Below, piece by piece: positions 1-7,635 of a stretch of DNA of 43,762 nt. Source of the stretch: Chloroflexota bacterium. GTDB lineage: Bacteria > Chloroflexota > Dormibacteria > Aeolococcales > Aeolococcaceae. The notes beneath the pieces are model-generated. The model was not told the DNA's origin, ran no database searches, and saw nothing but the letters and a program-made list of their open reading frames with translations. Position numbers and translations under genes: made by a program. The stretch spans positions 1 to 43,762 of the forward strand of contig VBIQ01000022.1 in assembly GCA_005880985.1 (NCBI GenBank), written 5' to 3'. Position 1 is the stretch's first letter; each line of letters opens with the position of its first letter.

Positions 1-1
1 C

Positions 2-115
2 AGGGAGGACCTGCTGCAGTTCTGGGTGGGTAACGAGCTCCTGAAGACGGTGGTGCGGGCCGGCAGTGGTGAAATTCGCAAGAAGAAGGCTTCCGGGGCT
101 GCCCGGACGTCCTAG
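2..115 (+). CDS. C-terminal end of an unidentified protein (partial)
   Basis: An open frame enters from the left edge and ends at the TAG at 113-115, giving 37 residues that begin REDLLQFWVGNELL and finish with a lysine-rich tail (IRKKKASGAARTS). The amphipathic start and basic tail look like a genuine protein end, but nothing identifies the family. It lies directly before repeat DNA with tRNA-derived sequence, so it probably belongs to the preceding genomic unit. The function is unknown. Confidence 0.4.
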   Translation, partial: REDLLQFWVGNELLKTVVRAGSGEIRKKKASGAARTS

Positions 116-182
116 GCCAGCCTGGGAGTGTCAAGGATCAACCGAAGCAGAACCGTCAAGCGTCAACCGGAGGCCCACACGC

Positions 183-285
183 CCAACGACTTTTTGTATT
201 CGAATCCCTCGGATTTTCGACCAGTCGCGACCACTGACCGGGCGGATGGGAGCAGATCTTGAGAGCAGATCTCGAGGACCGAGAT
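183..285 (+). repeat. Post-tRNA repeat, copy R1
   Basis: This begins with a CCAACGACTTTTTGTATTCG block and ends in a block containing CACTGACCGGGCGGATGGGA followed by two AGATCT hexamers (GCAGATCTTGAGAGCAGATC). The same modules in the same order occur at 331-422 and 16703-16798. In the latter two copies the repeat follows a tRNA 3' end directly. Here the preceding bases (CACACGCCCA) resemble only the last bases of that tRNA. It is probably a duplicated flank of an integration site. Confidence 0.6.
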
Positions 286-304
286 GTGAGGATTGGCGAC
301 CCTC

Positions 305-332
305 GGTCGCAGGTTCCAATCCGCCCCGCCCA
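305..332 (+). repeat. tRNA-Met 3'-end fragment (att-like), copy 1
   Basis: The 28 bases starting GGTCGCAGGTTC and ending CCCCGCCCA match the variable loop, T arm and acceptor 3' strand of the tRNA-Met fragments at 16663-16704 and 43596-43637, with one substitution and one missing base. The anticodon and 5' half are absent, so this is not a functional tRNA. It is probably a decayed attachment-site duplication. Confidence 0.6.
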
Positions 333-422
333 GCGATTTACGAATACGAATCCGTCGGTGTCGCGACCGGTTTCCGGCCCCTGACCGGACGGATGGGAGC
401 AGATCTGAGAGTAAATCTCTCG
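331..422 (+). repeat. Post-tRNA repeat, copy R2
   Basis: A second, more diverged copy of the module at 183-285 follows the tRNA 3'-end fragment directly. It shares the CGAATCCGTCGG block, a CTGACCGGACGGATGGGAGC block and an AGATCTGAGAG segment; the second AGATCT has decayed. R1 and R2 lie in tandem, suggesting two successive integrations or a local duplication. Confidence 0.5.
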
Positions 423-502
423 GGCAAGCCCTTAGCTCTGGTCGCCCGCGCTGCGGTGCGGCGTGGCTCGTCCTAGCTTGGGGTTTCGAGCAAGGTCCAC
501 GG

Positions 503-546
503 TTGACAGCGGTGGACGACCCGTGTAATTTCCCAAATGGGAAATT
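503..546 (+). promoter_or_regulatory. Promoter and ArsR-type operator
   Basis: A TTGACA -35 box at 503-508 is followed, after 15-16 bp, by a weak -10 (TGTAAT/GTAATT) at 524-530. The -10 overlaps a perfect inverted repeat at 527-546: AATTTCCC, spacer AAAT, GGGAAATT. The position, over the -10 and 23 bp before the GTG of an ArsR-family gene, is that of an autoregulatory operator where repressor binding would block RNA polymerase. Confidence 0.7.
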
Positions 547-568
547 AGCCAGCCAGGAAAGTAGGGGC

Positions 569-928
569 GTGACCACCGCGATCGACGAGGACCGGCTCAG
601 CGGGACCTTCGCCGCCCTGGCCAACTCGACGCGCCGAGCGATCCTGGCCCGCCTCGCCGCAGGTGGGGCGACCGTCAACGAGCTCGCCGAGCCGTTCGAG
701 ATGACGCTCCCGTCGATCTCGAAGCACATCAAGGTGCTGGAGCGGGCCGGGTTGGTCGTGCGGGGTCAGCGAGCCCAATACCGACCGTGCGCCCTCGACG
801 CCGCACGGCTCGAAGAGGTGTCGACCTGGGCCGAGCGGTACCGGCCCGTCTGGGAGGCCCGCTTCGACCGGATGGACGAATACCTCACCCAGCTCCGATC
901 GCAAACAAAGGAGGGACGAAGACGATGA
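569..928 (+). CDS. ArsR-family winged-helix transcriptional regulator
   Basis: This 119-residue protein has the layout of the metal-independent ArsR branch that accompanies SRPBCC genes. The N-terminal region has the LSGTFAALANSTRRAILARL helix, the recognition helix region is MTLPSISKHIKVLERAGLV, and the wing contains VRGQRAQYRPC. No CxC metal-binding pair is seen in helix 3, so it probably senses no arsenic-type metal. The open frame extends upstream into repeat DNA, but GTG at 569 is the sensible start because it follows the promoter and palindromic operator and gives the standard family length. The TGA overlaps the ATG of the next gene (ATGA at 925-928), indicating translational coupling. 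It probably represses its own operon. Confidence 0.85.
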   Translation: MTTAIDEDRLSGTFAALANSTRRAILARLAAGGATVNELAEPFEMTLPSISKHIKVLERAGLVVRGQRAQYRPCALDAARLEEVSTWAERYRPVWEARFDRMDEYLTQLRSQTKEGRRR

Positions 929-1425
929 CTGACGGCCTCGGTTCCCGAGACGCGGTCGTGATCGAACGCAGCTTCGACGCTCCGGTGGGGCTCATGTGGC
1001 AGATGTGGACTGATCCGGAACACTTCAAGGCCTGGTACGGCCCCGACGGGGCCACCATCCCGGTCGCGAAGATGGACCTGCGCGTTGGTGGGACCCGCCT
1101 AGTGTGCATGGAGATGCAGACCCCGGCCGGCCCCATGCACATGTGGTTCACGGGCGAGTACCGCGAGGTCGTCGAGAACAAGCGACTCGTCTACACCGAA
1201 TCGATGTCCGACGAGAACGGCAACGTCTTGTCGGCCTCGGACACGGGCATGCCCGCGGGCCATCCAACCACGACCGAGGTTCGCATCGAGCTCGAGGATC
1301 TCGGTGGTCGCACGAAGATGGTGATGACCCACGTCGGGATTCCCGCCGACTCCCCCGGTGCCGCCGGATGGGCCATGGCCCTCGACAAGCTCGCCGCCCA
1401 CGTTGAAGCACAGCGCGGCCGATAG
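925..1425 (+). CDS. SRPBCC (AHSA1-like) domain protein
   Basis: A 166-residue START-fold protein of the AHSA1/Aha1-C type: VIERSFDAPVGLMWQMWTDPE at the start, the typical WYGPDGATIP segment, a GEYREVVENKRLVYTES strand pair, and a C-terminal helix (GWAMALDKLAAHVE). These proteins form a hydrophobic ligand cavity; the ligand is unknown here. A strong AAAGGAGGG site at about 906-914 precedes the ATG inside the end of the ArsR gene, and the start overlaps the ArsR stop by four bases. ArsR-SRPBCC pairs are common in actinobacteria and often sit beside YCII-domain genes, a remnant of which lies just downstream on the other strand. Confidence 0.85.
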   Translation: MTDGLGSRDAVVIERSFDAPVGLMWQMWTDPEHFKAWYGPDGATIPVAKMDLRVGGTRLVCMEMQTPAGPMHMWFTGEYREVVENKRLVYTESMSDENGNVLSASDTGMPAGHPTTTEVRIELEDLGGRTKMVMTHVGIPADSPGAAGWAMALDKLAAHVEAQRGR

Positions 1426-1479
1426 CCCGGCAACCTTCCCGCCCCATGGCACCGACGCGTGCTCGCTTCGGCAGCGGCG

Positions 1480-1710
1480 GGCTTGATGGCTGGTCACGTT
1501 TCGGCCCTCGACGAGGGCCTCCTCCAGCGGCCTGATCTCAGAAGCTCCGTCCGGAACACCCGGCAGCAGGGCGCCCCACCACACCGCCTCGTCGGGGATC
1601 GGCGCAGTCGAGCAAGACGAACCCGTCGACGCGCTCCTTCTCAGCGAAGGAGGCCGTCGGTACCCCGGGCTTCTGGCCGTCGGACGAGAAACGCGACTCG
1701 TAGCCGTAGA
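1480..1710 (-). pseudogene. Broken YCII-related (YciI/DGPF) domain gene
   Basis: On the minus strand one frame reads SFAEKERVDGFVLLDCADP; after a one-base shift in a CCCC run near 1592-1595 it continues as DEAVWWGALLPGVPD and EIRPLEEAL. This matches the C-terminal half of YCII-related proteins (a DGPFAE-like stretch, then GG(F/Y)xLLDxxDLDEA, then a G..E(I/V)RP ending). The N-terminal half is missing and the fragment stops against the 3' end of the epimerase gene. YCII genes often accompany ArsR/SRPBCC genes, so this is probably a decayed partner. A sequencing error could explain the frameshift but not the missing 5' half. Confidence 0.5.
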
Positions 1711-1725
1711 TGGAACGTCGTCGGC

Positions 1726-2844
1726 CTAGCAGATGAGACCGCGTTCGCTCAGCTCGGCGGTGGCTGCATCGGTACGGTTGACGGGACTCTCCGAAGCGAC
1801 CCACCGCGCCAGCTCCGCGAGTCCGGCCGCCCGCTCGATCTGTGGCGCGTATCCGAGAAGCTCGCCAGCGCGGGTCAGGTCGGCCCAGCAGTGACGGATG
1901 TCTCCAGCACGGTACCGACCGGTGATGGCAGGCGTCAGATCCTCGCGGTCGAGCGAGCGTGCCAGCGCTGCCGCAAGCTCACGAACCGTGATCGAGGTTC
2001 CGGTGCCCACGTTGATCGCCTGACCCACCACGCTGGGTGCTTCCATGGCGAGGAGGTTTGCCTGCACGATGTCTGAGACGTGGGTGAGGTCGCGACGCTG
2101 GTCCCCGTCCTCGAAGACGATCGGTCGCAGGCCGGACAGCAGGCGAGTGCAGAAGATCGCCGCCACCCCGGTGTACGGATTGCCCAGAGCCTGACGCGGT
2201 CCGTAGACGTTGAGATAGCGGAGGGCAACCGACTCCAGACCGTGGGCCCGGCCGGCGACCAAGACGAGCTCCTCGCAGTCGCGCTTGCTGATCGCATATG
2301 GCGACGTGGGCCGCAGAGCAGTGTCCTCGTCTGTCGGCACGGGGGAGAGCTCCTCGCCACACCGGGGACAGTGCGGTTCCCAGAGACGCTGGCGCAGATC
2401 CTCCTCACGGCGCAGGCCGGGTGCAAGAATGCCGTGCTCCACGCACCGATAGCAACCCTCGCCGTAGACGACCATCGACGAGGCTGCGATGAGGCGCCGG
2501 ACGTGGTCGTGCCGGCGAACCACTTCCTCGACGAGGATGGCTGTACCGGCGGCGTTGACGTCGACATAGCGATGGAGTTCGTACATCGACTGCCCGTTGC
2601 CCACCATTCCGCCCTGGTGGAAGACGTACTCGACGCCCTCCAACGAGTGAGCGACGGCGTCGCGGTCGCGCAGGTCACCGATGATGAGCTCGGCCTCCGG
2701 GTTGACGAATCGGGCCACTCCGCCCTCGTGAGCCTGGGGATCCAGATTGTCGATGACCCTGACGCGATGGCCGCAACTGAGCAGCTCGTCGACGAGGTGC
2801 GATCCGATGAACCCGGCGCCGCCGGTCACCAGCACGCTGCTCAC
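1726..2844 (-). CDS. NAD-dependent nucleotide-sugar epimerase/dehydratase (extended SDR) with zinc-ribbon-like insert
   Basis: This 372-residue protein starts with the Rossmann motif VLVTGGAGFIGSHL and has the YxxxK pair in SPYAISK, the RYLNVYGPRQ segment and the RRDLTHVSDIV region typical of UDP-glucose 4-epimerase-like extended SDRs. It probably interconverts a nucleotide sugar. After the active-site SSMVVYGEG region there is an insertion with two CxxC pairs (CYRC and CPRC, about 32 residues apart), likely a structural zinc site. The start is GTG at 2842-2844, 16 bp after the kinase stop, so it is the last gene of a regulator-kinase-epimerase operon. Its product probably supplies a sugar donor to the glycosyltransferase locus on the other strand. 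Confidence 0.85.
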   Translation of the reverse strand: MSSVLVTGGAGFIGSHLVDELLSCGHRVRVIDNLDPQAHEGGVARFVNPEAELIIGDLRDRDAVAHSLEGVEYVFHQGGMVGNGQSMYELHRYVDVNAAGTAILVEEVVRRHDHVRRLIAASSMVVYGEGCYRCVEHGILAPGLRREEDLRQRLWEPHCPRCGEELSPVPTDEDTALRPTSPYAISKRDCEELVLVAGRAHGLESVALRYLNVYGPRQALGNPYTGVAAIFCTRLLSGLRPIVFEDGDQRRDLTHVSDIVQANLLAMEAPSVVGQAINVGTGTSITVRELAAALARSLDREDLTPAITGRYRAGDIRHCWADLTRAGELLGYAPQIERAAGLAELARWVASESPVNRTDAATAELSERGLIC

Positions 2845-2860
2845 GACAGCTGCACCGATC

Positions 2861-4027
2861 TCATTCGATCACCGGTGCCATCGACGAGTGCGCGGACGCG
2901 TGCTGCTGTGCGGGTGCAGCGTCGTCGCTGGGCAGCTCGAACCAGACGGTGACGACGCTGTCGCGGCTCTCGGCTCCCGTCTGTCCACCGTGGGCTGCGA
3001 CGAGTTCCCTGACGATCGCCAGACCGATTCCCGCACCACCCGAGGTGCGCCCGCGACTGCGGTCGGCACGAACGAACCGCTCGAAGATGAACGGGACGAC
3101 GTCCGCGGGAATCTCCTCACCCTGGTCGCTGACCTCGACGCGAACAGCGCCCGCAACCCGACGAATGCCGAGGTCGATCTCTGTGCAGCTTCGCGCATAG
3201 CGCACGGCGTTCTCAACGAGGTTGTGGAGCACCTGGAAGACGCGCCGCGGATCAGCCTCAGCCTCCACGTCGCCGTCGGCGGGTCCGTTGACGAGCAGGT
3301 TCAGCCCGCGGACCTGGGCCTGGGGCTCGAACCCACGCGTCACCTCGCGCGCCAGGGCCGTCAGCAGGACCCTCTCTCGGTGGAGATGGAAGCGCGCGGC
3401 CCGTGCCTCAGCCAGGGTGCGCAGATCATCGACGATCGAGGTGAGCCGCAGGACCTCTCGATGAACTCGCTCCAAGGTCGCGCGGTCGGCGGACATGACC
3501 CCATCACGCATACCCTCCACCAGACCGAGGATGTTGTGCAGGGGGGTACGCAGCTCGTGGGCGACGTCATCCGCCGCCTGCTGGCGCAGCTCCTCGAGCC
3601 GCTGCAGCTGGGCCGCCATGTCGTCGAAGCTCTTGGCGACCTCGCCGATGTCGTCACGCGCCCCGCTCCCGACCCGGACGCTGGGTTCGCCGGCCGCGAG
3701 CCGCCGGGTTGCGCCACGCAGCGCACCCAGGGGGCGAAGCGCCACGGTGACCACCGCCAGGTTGAGGGCAATGGCGAGCACCGCGGCAATGAGAACAGTG
3801 GGGATGACCTGGCGGTCGACCGCAGAGTCGTACGCCTGCTGCGCCATCTGCGGCGTCGCTGCTGCCGCGGCCTTGTGCATCAGCGCGTAAACGGATGGCG
3901 AGTCGATGTGGTGGACCAGCATGAGGACGGTCAGGCCCGCGACACAGACGACGCCGGCGTTGAGCACCACCAGCTTCCATCGCAGTGCCAGGCGGTTCCA
4001 AGGGCCCATCAGGCGTCGGGGATGCAC
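2861..4027 (-). CDS. HAMP-domain sensor histidine kinase
   Basis: This 388-residue membrane sensor has a first transmembrane helix at about 18-40, a short extracytoplasmic loop of about 33 residues, a second helix at about 75-98, and a HAMP linker (RPLGALRGATRRLAAGE to DDMAAQLQRLEELR). The HisKA phosphoacceptor H157 lies in DDVAHELRTPLHNI, and the HATPase domain has an N box (LVENAVRYA) and G2 box (GGAGIGLAIV). The G1 motif is degenerate (DQGEEIP instead of DxGxGIP). The small loop argues for sensing at the membrane rather than a large ligand domain. The GTG start follows a GAGGA site, 9 bp after the response-regulator stop. It probably phosphorylates the adjacent regulator. Confidence 0.9.
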   Translation of the reverse strand: MHPRRLMGPWNRLALRWKLVVLNAGVVCVAGLTVLMLVHHIDSPSVYALMHKAAAAATPQMAQQAYDSAVDRQVIPTVLIAAVLAIALNLAVVTVALRPLGALRGATRRLAAGEPSVRVGSGARDDIGEVAKSFDDMAAQLQRLEELRQQAADDVAHELRTPLHNILGLVEGMRDGVMSADRATLERVHREVLRLTSIVDDLRTLAEARAARFHLHRERVLLTALAREVTRGFEPQAQVRGLNLLVNGPADGDVEAEADPRRVFQVLHNLVENAVRYARSCTEIDLGIRRVAGAVRVEVSDQGEEIPADVVPFIFERFVRADRSRGRTSGGAGIGLAIVRELVAAHGGQTGAESRDSVVTVWFELPSDDAAPAQQHASAHSSMAPVIE

Positions 4028-4036
4028 GTGCGTCCT

Positions 4037-4732
4037 CTATGTGGGCTGGGACAGCCCGAGTTTGTAGCCCACCCCGCGGACGGTCTCGATCTGGACGCGG
4101 GCACCTGCCTGCTCGAGCTTGTCGCGGATGCGGGTGACGTGGACATCGATGGTTCGCTCGAGAACGTTTGGATCCTCCGTCCCATAGAGGCGATGCAGCA
4201 GCTGCTGCCGCGTCCAGACGCGCCCCGGCTGCTCCAGGAGGGTGAGCAGCAATCCGAACTCGAAGTGGGTGACGTCGAGGGACTTGCCGTCGACGGTCAC
4301 CTCGTGGTGCTCGGGGATGAGCGTCAGGTCGCCATAGGTCAAAACGGCCGGGGGCCGGGGGCCGATCTCGGCGCGCCGCAGCAATGCCTGGACCCGGGCG
4401 ACGAGCTCGCTCGGGCTGAAGGGCTTGACCAGGTAGTCGTCGGCTCCGATCCGCAGCCCGAGAACACGGTCCACCTCCTCGGCTCGGGCACTGAGCATGA
4501 GGATGGGGACGGTGCTCCCACGGCCGCGCACCTCCTGGGCGACGCCGAAGCCATCACCTTCGGGAAGCATGATGTCGAGGATGATCAGCCGCGGTCCGGT
4601 CTGCCGAGCCATGTCGAGAGCCTGCCGGCCACTCCGCGCGACGGCGACGCCGAACCCCTCGCGCTCGAGGTAGGCGCGGACCACGTCGGAGGTGGTGGGA
4701 TCGTCCTCGACCACCAGGATGGGCGCGGCCAT
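4037..4732 (-). CDS. OmpR/PhoB-family response regulator
   Basis: This 231-residue two-domain regulator has a receiver domain with acidic residues in VVEDD, phosphoacceptor D53 in ILDIMLPEGDGF, and K103 in YLVKPF. The C-terminal winged helix has FEFGLLLTLLEQPGRVWTRQQLL and ERTIDVHVTRIRDKL. The open frame continues upstream, but ATG at 4730-4732 gives the canonical N-terminus (MAAPILVVEDD). It is divergent from the glycosyltransferase gene; the intervening region has TTCAC direct repeats at 11-bp spacing, the geometry bound by this family. It probably autoregulates and controls the rightward locus. Confidence 0.92.
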   Translation of the reverse strand: MAAPILVVEDDPTTSDVVRAYLEREGFGVAVARSGRQALDMARQTGPRLIILDIMLPEGDGFGVAQEVRGRGSTVPILMLSARAEEVDRVLGLRIGADDYLVKPFSPSELVARVQALLRRAEIGPRPPAVLTYGDLTLIPEHHEVTVDGKSLDVTHFEFGLLLTLLEQPGRVWTRQQLLHRLYGTEDPNVLERTIDVHVTRIRDKLEQAGARVQIETVRGVGYKLGLSQPT

Positions 4733-4765
4733 GGAGCGAGTCTGCCCCCAACTCGTTGCGTCCGT

Positions 4766-4841
4766 GTGAAGCCCGATCCCCGGACCGGCACGGCCGCCCC
4801 GCTTCACGTCCGCTTCACACCGGCGTAGGGCACGGGTAGTA
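4766..4841. promoter_or_regulatory. Divergent promoter region with PHO-box-like direct repeats
   Basis: CGCTTCAC occurs twice in direct orientation at 4800-4807 and 4811-4818, exactly 11 bp (one helical turn) apart. A third copy in inverse orientation (GTGAAGC, 4766-4772) faces the response-regulator gene. OmpR/PhoB-family dimers bind such repeats. Possible -10 boxes (TAGGGC at 4826, TAGTAC at 4837) follow at activator-type spacing before the GTG at 4863. A matching repeat pair precedes the molybdopterin oxidoreductase gene. Confidence 0.6.
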
Positions 4842-4862
4842 CGGCATCGGCACCCTGCTGCG

Positions 4863-5537
4863 GTGCGTCCTGCCCTCATCCTCCCGGCCCGGAACGAGGC
4901 CGGTGCGCTGCCCCACGTCCTGAGCCGGGTGCCGGCCTCCCTCGGGGCTGCGGTCATCGTCGTGGACAACGGCTCGGTGGACCGCACTGCGGCGGTTGCA
5001 GCGGCTGCCGGAGCGGTGGTCGTCTCCGAGTCCCGCCAGGGGTACGGATGGGCGTGCCTGGCAGGGACAAGGCGCGCCTGTGAGCTCGGCTGCGACGCCC
5101 TCGTCTTCCTCGACGCCGACGGCAGCATGCCCCCTGAAGACGTGTCGCTGCTCCTGGGTCCGATCAGTTGCGGGAAGGCCGACCTCGTCCTCGGCGCTCG
5201 CCGCCTGACACCTGGGGCGATGCCGACGCATCAGCGGCTGGCCAACCGCGTGATCGCGCACCTGCTCCGATCGCACGGTGTCCACGTCTCAGAGCTGGGT
5301 CCCTTCCGGGCGATCCGGACATCGACCTGGATCTCACTGGGCATGAGCGGGTCGCGTTTCGCCTGGCCCGCGGAGATGCTCGCCCGGGCCGCCTCAGCCG
5401 GTGCTCGCATCAGCGAGGTGCCGGTCGGCTATTCGCCCAGGATCACGGGGCGGAGCAAGGTCGGTGGATCGCTGCGGGGAACGGTGGCTGCCACCTGGGA
5501 AATTGGACGCCTCCTCCTTGCCGGGGCGCCTCGATGA
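4863..5537 (+). CDS. Family 2 glycosyltransferase (polyprenyl-phosphate sugar transferase-like)
   Basis: This 224-residue GT-A fold protein has an N-terminal LPARNEAGALPHVL nucleotide-binding start, VVDNGSVDRTA, the DADGS metal-binding DxD-type motif, and a C-terminal GYSPRITGRSKVGGS segment of DPM1-like enzymes. No transmembrane helices are seen, so it is a single-domain soluble or peripheral enzyme. GTG at 4863 opens directly on the conserved core; no clear ribosome site precedes it and the message may be nearly leaderless. Its stop overlaps the next start (ATGA at 5534-5537). It probably transfers a sugar from a nucleotide donor to a lipid carrier or small acceptor. Confidence 0.85.
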   Translation: MRPALILPARNEAGALPHVLSRVPASLGAAVIVVDNGSVDRTAAVAAAAGAVVVSESRQGYGWACLAGTRRACELGCDALVFLDADGSMPPEDVSLLLGPISCGKADLVLGARRLTPGAMPTHQRLANRVIAHLLRSHGVHVSELGPFRAIRTSTWISLGMSGSRFAWPAEMLARAASAGARISEVPVGYSPRITGRSKVGGSLRGTVAATWEIGRLLLAGAPR

Positions 5538-6214
5538 CTCGGCCGGTGCTGGTCGTCCTGGCCCGCTCCCCGGTTGCCGGCGCGGGCAAGACGCGACTGC
5601 GACACACGCTCGGTGACGTGGTCGATCATCTCGCCGCGGCCTTCCTGCAGGACACGCTCGGCTGGGCCTCGCAGGGCGACTGGCACGTGCTGGTGGCCCA
5701 CCACGGGCCCCCGAACCAGTTGCGCAGCCTGGCACCGCACGCATGGCTGATCCCGCAGGTTGACGGCGATCTCGGTGCGCGCATCACCAGCGCGGTCGCG
5801 ACTGCGTTTGGGCGCGGTGGCTCGCGCGTGGTCCTCATCGGGACCGACAGCCCGACTCTGCCCCACCCGCTGGTCGCCGCCAGCTTCGCCGCGCTTTCAA
5901 GCGCCGACGCTACGGTGGTCCCGGCGATCGACGGAGGGTGGGTGGCCATCGGTGTCACGAGCCCACTTGACGACGTTTTGGATCAGGTGCCGTGGAGCTC
6001 GGCCATGACCTGCGCCGAGACAGTCCGAGCTCTGCAGCGCACCGGGCGCCATGTCGTGCACCTGCCACCGTGGTACGACATCGACGAGCTCGCGGATCTG
6101 CGGCGATTGCGCGAGGAGCTCGGTGGACCTGCCGCGGCTCGGTCACCCCGAACCGCGGCGTTGCTGCAGAGGTCCTCGGCGCTCGTCGCAGCACTGGGAC
6201 GCATCGCGGCCTGA
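5534..6214 (+). CDS. DUF2064 / TIGR04282-type glycosyltransferase-like protein
   Basis: This 226-residue protein opens with VLVVLARSPVAGAGKTRL, the hallmark of DUF2064, and has the GTDSPTLP block and a C-terminal WYDIDELADLRRLREEL motif. The family has a GT-A nucleotidyl/glycosyltransferase fold and is often encoded beside a GT2 gene, as here. The usual DGGYxLIG-type stretch appears as DGGWVAIGV. The ATG overlaps the upstream stop by four bases. The substrate is unknown; context suggests modification of the same lipid- or metabolite-linked sugar. Confidence 0.85.
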   Translation: MTRPVLVVLARSPVAGAGKTRLRHTLGDVVDHLAAAFLQDTLGWASQGDWHVLVAHHGPPNQLRSLAPHAWLIPQVDGDLGARITSAVATAFGRGGSRVVLIGTDSPTLPHPLVAASFAALSSADATVVPAIDGGWVAIGVTSPLDDVLDQVPWSSAMTCAETVRALQRTGRHVVHLPPWYDIDELADLRRLREELGGPAAARSPRTAALLQRSSALVAALGRIAA

Positions 6215-6219
6215 CCGGA

Positions 6220-7635
6220 GTGACCGCGCTGGCCGCAGCAGATCTGACCCGTCACGCCGGCAGTGCGCGCCTGTCAGTTTGGCGGACCCGGTGGCGGATC
6301 GAGGTCATCCCGGCGGCCGTCGCCCTTGCAGCGCTGGTCCTGTACCTCACCGTGGGACTGTTGCGCTACCTGACCTACCACGCAGGGTACGACCTTGGGT
6401 ACTTCGCCCAGGTCGTGGACCGCACCGCGTCAGGGCACCCCTTCGAGACGAGCTTCGCGCCCTACTCCTTCCTCGGCCAGCACTGGGAGCCCGCGCTGCT
6501 GCTACCTGCCTTGGTGACGCGCGTCATTGCCACGCCGGTGTTGCTGATCGGGCTGCAGTCGATCGCTCTCGCTGCAGCTCCTGTCGGGGCATGGCGACTT
6601 GCCCGCGTGTGGATTGGTGGACGGCTGGCACCGGCGGCCGCCTGCCTCGCCACGGCCCTCAGCCCACTCGCTGCCGCCGGGGCTGTGTCCGACTTCCACA
6701 CCGAGGCGGTGACGCCCGCGCTGGCTCTCTTCGCGCTGGACGGAGCCGCTCGCGGACGCCGCTGGGCCTTCCTGGTGCCCGCCGCAGCGCTCTTTCTGGT
6801 GAAGGAAGACGCCATGCTCGTCGCTGCTGGGGTCGGCTGGATCGCCTGGCGAGCCAACGGCCGGCGCCTGGGCATCGTGCTCGCCGTGGCCGGAATCGCT
6901 GGGTTCGCGATCACCGCGGGCGTCATCATGCCTGCGCTCCGAGGCGGGCGACCCCCGACAGAGTTGGCGGCCCGCTACGCCTATCTCGGTCTGACACCCG
7001 CCGCGGTCGCCCACGGCGCGGTGTTGCATCCGACAGCGGTGCTCGCGCATCTCACCGGTGGGTACTCTCGGTGGGGATGGCTGCGCGCGTTCGGGCCGCT
7101 CGTGTTCCTGCCGCTGCTGGCCGGAACAGCGCTGCTCGGCGTGCTCCCTGCGCTCTTGGTGGCGCTGCTCAGCGACAGCCAGTGGCAGGCAAGCCTGGAC
7201 TTCCAGTACGGGCTCGAGGTTCTGCCTCTGCTGCTGGCCTGTGCGCTGCTCGGTTGGCGCCGGGTTGCACCCAGACGTGGTGGGCGCGCACCGGCGGTCT
7301 GCGCCGGTGCGCTCGTCACCGCGGCTCTCGTTGCCTATCTCGCCAGCGGCTACCTCCCGGGAGGTCATGGCTTCGACGTCGCCCGGGTGACTGGATTGGA
7401 GCGGCGCGGCGCAGTAGAGGCAGTGCTGCGGCTCGTGCCGCAGGACGCCAGCGTGTCGGCGTCGACCGGGCTGCTCGCGCATCTCGCCAATCGCGCGGCC
7501 ATCTATCAATTCCCTGACGGCATGGGCGCACGCTGCGTCGTCCTCGACGGAGACGCCTCCGCCGGTGCAGTTCTCCCGACCGAGGGCTACCACCTGGTCA
7601 CATCGGCGGGCGGAGTGACCCTGTGGGAGCGCTGA
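6220..7635 (+). CDS. DUF2079 multi-spanning membrane protein
   Basis: This 471-residue polytopic membrane protein has about ten hydrophobic segments. The signature near residues 50-90 (YDLGYFAQVVDRTASGHPFETSF, then FLGQHWEP) identifies DUF2079, which resembles GT-C integral glycosyltransferases in topology. The start is taken at GTG 6220-6222, six bases after the upstream stop, giving a short cytoplasmic leader before the first helix. It may use a lipid-linked sugar made by the upstream enzymes, but this is inference. Its end overlaps the next gene by 13 bp. Confidence 0.8.
   Translation: MTALAAADLTRHAGSARLSVWRTRWRIEVIPAAVALAALVLYLTVGLLRYLTYHAGYDLGYFAQVVDRTASGHPFETSFAPYSFLGQHWEPALLLPALVTRVIATPVLLIGLQSIALAAAPVGAWRLARVWIGGRLAPAAACLATALSPLAAAGAVSDFHTEAVTPALALFALDGAARGRRWAFLVPAAALFLVKEDAMLVAAGVGWIAWRANGRRLGIVLAVAGIAGFAITAGVIMPALRGGRPPTELAARYAYLGLTPAAVAHGAVLHPTAVLAHLTGGYSRWGWLRAFGPLVFLPLLAGTALLGVLPALLVALLSDSQWQASLDFQYGLEVLPLLLACALLGWRRVAPRRGGRAPAVCAGALVTAALVAYLASGYLPGGHGFDVARVTGLERRGAVEAVLRLVPQDASVSASTGLLAHLANRAAIYQFPDGMGARCVVLDGDASAGAVLPTEGYHLVTSAGGVTLWER

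Noticed and set aside
2747..4828. A 693-residue open frame on the plus strand
   Set aside because: It is antisense to the histidine kinase and response regulator, which have complete domains; the plus-strand product has no recognisable motif.
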